NCBI GenBank assembly: GCA_023717585.1
Contig: JAMQPJ010000400.1
Location: 1 to 10,197, forward strand
Length of the DNA stretch: 10,197 bases
Direction: 5' to 3'
Origin: Thermoanaerobaculia bacterium
GTDB lineage: Bacteria > Acidobacteriota > Thermoanaerobaculia > UBA5066
The translations under genes and the position numbers were made by a program. Positions 7,680-10,197 of the stretch are shown here, one piece after another. Below the pieces are notes generated by a model. The model saw nothing but the letters and a program-made list of their open reading frames with translations. It was not told the origin of the DNA and made no database searches. The first letter of the stretch is position 1. Each line of letters starts with the position of its first letter.

Positions 7680-8681
7680 TCAGCCCAGCGCGACCAGCCG
7701 GTCGATGAGGTCCACGACGCGGTTCGAGTAGCCCCACTCGTTGTCGTACCAGGCCAGGACCTTGAGCCATCCGTCGCCGTCGGTACGCGTCGAGAGGGCG
7801 TCGAAGATCGACGAATGCGGGTTGCCGATGATGTCCGACGAGACGAGCGGCACCTCGCTGTACTCCACAATCCGCCTCATCGGCCCCTCGGCCGCGGCCC
7901 GAACCGCCGCGTTGACATCGGAGACCGAAGGCTTCTTCAGGAGCCTGAGCGAAAGGTCCACGACCGAGCCGTCCGGAACGGGCACCCGGATCGCGTTGCC
8001 GTCCAGCTTTCCCTTCAGCCTCGGCAGGACCTTTCCCACGGCGCGGGCGGCGCCCGTCGTCGTCGGGATGATGTTCTCCGCAGCCGCGCGCGCGCGGCGG
8101 AGGTCCTTGTGAGCCACGTCCGCGAGGCGCTGGTCGTTCGTGTAGGCGTGAACCGTCGTCATGAAACCGTCCTGGATGTCGAAGGCGTCGTCCAGGATCT
8201 TCGCCAGGGGCGCGAGGCAGTTCGTCGTGCAGGAGGCGTTCGAGACGATGCGGTGCTCCTTGCGCAGCGAATCGTCGTTCACGCCCACGACGACCATCGC
8301 ATCGATCTCGTCCTTCGGCGGCACCGTCAGGACGACCCTCTTCGCTCCCGAGTCCAGGTGCTTTTGCAGCCTCTCGCGCGTGACGAGCTTCCCCGTGGCC
8401 TCCACGACGACGTCCACGTCCAGCTTTCCCCAGGGAAGCTTCGCGGGGTCCTTCTCCTCCGTCATCAGGACGCGGCGGCCATTCACCGTCATGGCATCGC
8501 CGTCGACCCGCACGTCTTTCTCGAAGACGCCCATCACCGTGTCGTACTTCAGGAGATAGGCGAGCTGGTCGTTGTCGAAGAGGTCGTTGATGGCGACCAC
8601 CTCGATGTCCTTCCGGTCGCTGACGATGCGGTAGACGGTCCGGCCGATGCGGCCGAAGCCGTTGATCGCGATCCGGCTCAT
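7680..8681 (-). CDS. gap: Glyceraldehyde-3-phosphate dehydrogenase, canonical
   Basis: The 333-residue product is a complete phosphorylating GAPDH, the glycolytic enzyme oxidising glyceraldehyde-3-phosphate to 1,3-bisphosphoglycerate in the cytoplasm. All key positions are present: the Rossmann NGFGRIGR (7-14), Asn32-Asp33 typical of NAD use, catalytic Cys151 in SNASCTTNC, His178 in TVHAYTNDQ, the inorganic-phosphate site TTTG at 207-210, Arg232 in IRVPVP and Asn314 in WYDNEWGYSNR. The ATG at 8681 overlaps the stop of the upstream paralogue as ATGA, and GGGAGG lies 7 bases before it inside a 14-base palindrome. No pgk or tpi follows; the next gene converges. Its product could assemble with the upstream paralogue, since GAPDH is a tetramer; that is inference. 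Confidence 0.96.
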   Translation of the reverse strand: MSRIAINGFGRIGRTVYRIVSDRKDIEVVAINDLFDNDQLAYLLKYDTVMGVFEKDVRVDGDAMTVNGRRVLMTEEKDPAKLPWGKLDVDVVVEATGKLVTRERLQKHLDSGAKRVVLTVPPKDEIDAMVVVGVNDDSLRKEHRIVSNASCTTNCLAPLAKILDDAFDIQDGFMTTVHAYTNDQRLADVAHKDLRRARAAAENIIPTTTGAARAVGKVLPRLKGKLDGNAIRVPVPDGSVVDLSLRLLKKPSVSDVNAAVRAAAEGPMRRIVEYSEVPLVSSDIIGNPHSSIFDALSTRTDGDGWLKVLAWYDNEWGYSNRVVDLIDRLVALG

Positions 8682-9700
8682 CGGGAGGCCTCCCGGTCCA
8701 GGGCCTGGAAGCGCTCGAGGAGATCCACGGCGCGGTGGGCATAGCCCCAGCCCGCGTCGTACCACGAGAGCGTCTTGGAGACGTTCTCGCCGAGGACCAT
8801 CGTGGCGAGCGAGTCGAAGGTGGAGGAGAAGCTGCTGTGGGCGATGTCGCTCGAGACGATGGGCTCGGTCTCGTACGCCATGATTCCCTTCCGTTGTGCC
8901 GCGATGGCCGTGCGGACCACTTCGTTGATCGCGGTGACCGTCACTTTTCTCTCGTGCCAGCACACCAGGTCGACCGCCGAGCCGTTCGGCACCGGGACGT
9001 TCATGGCGGCGCCGACGACTCTTCCCCTGAGCCCGGGGATCAGCTCCTGAAGCATCTCCGGGGAGCGCGATTCCTGCGGGATGATGTTCTCCGCCGCGGC
9101 CCGGCCCCGGCGCATGTCTTCGGCGGGGACGTCCGCGAGCCGGTGCTGGTTCGTGTAGGAGTGGATCGTCGTGAAAAGCAGCTTCCGGATGCCGAAGGCG
9201 TCGAGCAGGATCTTCGCGAGCGGCGCCACGCAGTGAACGGTGGAGGATGCGCTCGAGACGATGCGGTGCTCTCTCTTCAAGAGATCGTCGTTGATTCCGT
9301 TCACGACCGTCAGGTCGAGCGGATCCACCGGCGGTTCGCACAGAATGACGCGCTTCGCACCCGCCTGAAGGTGCTTCTCCAGCTCGGCCCGTGTCAGCTT
9401 GCGCGCCGTAGCCTCGACCACGGTGTCCACGCCGAGGTCGCCCCAGGGCGGAATGACGCCCTTCTCCTGCCCCGCGAGGAGCGCGATCTGACGCCCCGCG
9501 ACGTAGAGATGTCCGTCCCTGGCGCTGATCTCGTCCGGGAAGCGGCCGAAGAGGGTGTCGAACTTCAGCAGATACTCGACGGAGGCCGCGTCGCCCAGGT
9601 CGCTCACGGCCCTGATCACGATGTCGTCTCTCTTGTAGAGGATCCGGAAGACGTTTCGTCCGATTCTTCCGAGTCCCATGATGCCCACGGTCATGGCCAT
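8678..9700 (-). CDS. GAPDH paralogue lacking the catalytic cysteine (likely pseudoenzyme)
   Basis: The 340-residue product aligns end to end with GAPDH. The NAD-binding GLGRIGRN (9-16) and His180 in TIHSYTN are kept. The nucleophile position is Ser153 (codon TCC, complement of 9242-9244): SSASSTVHC replaces SNASCTTNC. The inorganic-phosphate motif TTTG is replaced by QESR (209-212), the substrate-phosphate Arg by Asn235 in MNVPVP, and Asn of WYDNEW by Ala in WYDAGW. Normal phosphorylating activity is therefore unlikely. The fold seems preserved (intact frame, conserved S-loop region DMRRGRAAAENIIP and C-terminal AHRAVDLLERF), which argues for selection, not decay. Its stop overlaps the canonical GAPDH start by ATGA. 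A regulatory or structural subunit, an NAD sensor or a different reaction are all possible. ATG 9700 is used; ATG 9694 is an alternative. Confidence 0.9.
   Translation of the reverse strand: MAMTVGIMGLGRIGRNVFRILYKRDDIVIRAVSDLGDAASVEYLLKFDTLFGRFPDEISARDGHLYVAGRQIALLAGQEKGVIPPWGDLGVDTVVEATARKLTRAELEKHLQAGAKRVILCEPPVDPLDLTVVNGINDDLLKREHRIVSSASSTVHCVAPLAKILLDAFGIRKLLFTTIHSYTNQHRLADVPAEDMRRGRAAAENIIPQESRSPEMLQELIPGLRGRVVGAAMNVPVPNGSAVDLVCWHERKVTVTAINEVVRTAIAAQRKGIMAYETEPIVSSDIAHSSFSSTFDSLATMVLGENVSKTLSWYDAGWGYAHRAVDLLERFQALDREASR
8682..8695 (-). promoter_or_regulatory. 14-base palindrome containing the GAPDH ribosome binding site
   Basis: CGGGAGGCCTCCCG is a perfect palindrome directly before the ATG at 8681 and includes the Shine-Dalgarno GGGAGG. 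In RNA it can form a 5-bp stem with a GGCC loop. Ribosomes finishing the upstream paralogue would open it, which would make GAPDH translation depend on the upstream gene. This is inference. Confidence 0.4.
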
Positions 9701-9731
9701 ACGCGTGCCGCGATCTCTCTTCTCGAACTCC

Positions 9732-10197
9732 CTAGGGAAGGATCGTCCTCGGGTCGTTCGTCGTCTGGTCGATGATAGCCGCGTACGTCGCGATTCGGGC
9801 GCCCGCCGTCGGCGTGGAGACGATGAGAGAGACGTTGGCCGTGCCGCTGGGGGCGCCGAGCGCGGTGACGACCGTTCCGATCTGCCGCATCTCGTACGGC
9901 AGGAGATCGTAGGCGCCCGTCCCGAGCGTCGCCCCGGTCTCGGACTTGAGCGTGAGGTCGACGTGCGCGGGCTTGTCGGTCGCGTTCGCGATGACCGCGT
10001 TCGTCCGGAAGGAGGAATCCTGCCGGAGGCCGGCGAGCGTTCGTGGCGTGTAGGCTGTCGCGAAGTCCGCGGGCCCGAAGCCGGGCACCGCCTGACCGAA
10101 CGTGCCGACGCCTGATGGGGGCGGCGTGGAGGTCTGACTGACGACTCTCACGGCGGCCTGGTCGGCGCTGAAGAGGATCGCGCCGAAGTCGCTCGAG
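9732..10197 (-). CDS. C-terminal end of a second secreted repeat protein (5' end missing)
   Basis: The frame is open to the window edge, giving 154 visible residues before TAG at 9734-9732. GAILFSADQAAVRVVSQTS, GTFGQAVPGF, GLRQDSSFRTN and the closing YAAIIDQTTNDPRTILP line up with the repeat units of the protein at 1560-4274 (for example GIRQDTAFRTN and YAVVVDNVTGDSS). It is thus the end of a paralogue that stops after the repeat unit, with no ZU5-like, Ig-like or unique C-terminal region. An internal GTG at 10151 is not the start, because the homology runs past it. Export is assumed from the relative; its signal peptide is out of view. It ends 31 bp before the GAPDH paralogue ATG on the same strand, so read-through is possible without a functional link. 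Confidence 0.8.
   Translation of the reverse strand, partial: SSDFGAILFSADQAAVRVVSQTSTPPPSGVGTFGQAVPGFGPADFATAYTPRTLAGLRQDSSFRTNAVIANATDKPAHVDLTLKSETGATLGTGAYDLLPYEMRQIGTVVTALGAPSGTANVSLIVSTPTAGARIATYAAIIDQTTNDPRTILP

Noticed and set aside
9239..9247. Cys-to-Ser in the GAPDH paralogue as a sequencing error
   Set aside because: One base change could explain the Ser, but the surrounding Asn, Thr, TTTG, Arg and WYDN positions are also altered, so the loss is real.
8682..9341. Upstream extension of the canonical GAPDH frame to 9341
   Set aside because: GAPDH homology starts exactly at the ATG at 8681 with a Shine-Dalgarno sequence. The extension is the wrong frame of the upstream paralogue.
8735..9775. 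346-codon + strand frame antisense to the GAPDH paralogue
   Set aside because: The product is low-complexity Arg/Asp/Val-rich and has no motif, while the opposite strand encodes a clear full-length GAPDH homologue.

Overview
The window is GC-rich bacterial chromosome with closely packed genes and no rRNA, tRNA, integrase, transposase or CRISPR array that I can see. A Ser/Thr kinase fused through one membrane segment to TPR-like repeats, and long secreted proteins built from Ig-like repeats, suggest an Acidobacteriota-type organism (Thermoanaerobaculia or Holophagae-like). That placement is an inference from gene style, not from a marker gene.

Left part (1-4274). The 3' part of a membrane Ser/Thr kinase (+) converges on a 904-residue secreted multidomain protein (-). 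The secreted protein has two copies of a ~220-residue unit, a ZU5-like domain, an Ig-like domain and a C-terminal region of lower GC. A related protein enters from the right edge (9732-10197, -) and ends with the same kind of unit.

Middle (4275-5996). A short divergent intergenic region leads into a BFD-type [2Fe-2S] protein (+). Its 3' end overlaps, tail to tail, a protein with a C-terminal [4Fe-4S] motif (-). That gene lies 9 bp behind a glyoxalase II-like metallo-beta-lactamase-fold hydrolase (-).

Right part (5997-9731). A small membrane protein and a low-specificity L-threonine aldolase form a two-gene + strand unit. It converges on a - strand pair: a GAPDH paralogue that has lost key catalytic residues, joined by an ATGA overlap to a canonical GAPDH.

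Two things stand out. First, the tandem pair of an apparent GAPDH pseudoenzyme and an intact GAPDH, which may form a mixed complex or a regulatory pair. Second, a ~120-nt imperfect palindrome inside the membrane-protein gene, whose TTCTTAGAAGG core recurs inside the threonine aldolase gene (same reading frame, both FLEG) and again, inverted, just downstream of it. This looks like a family of small palindromic elements.
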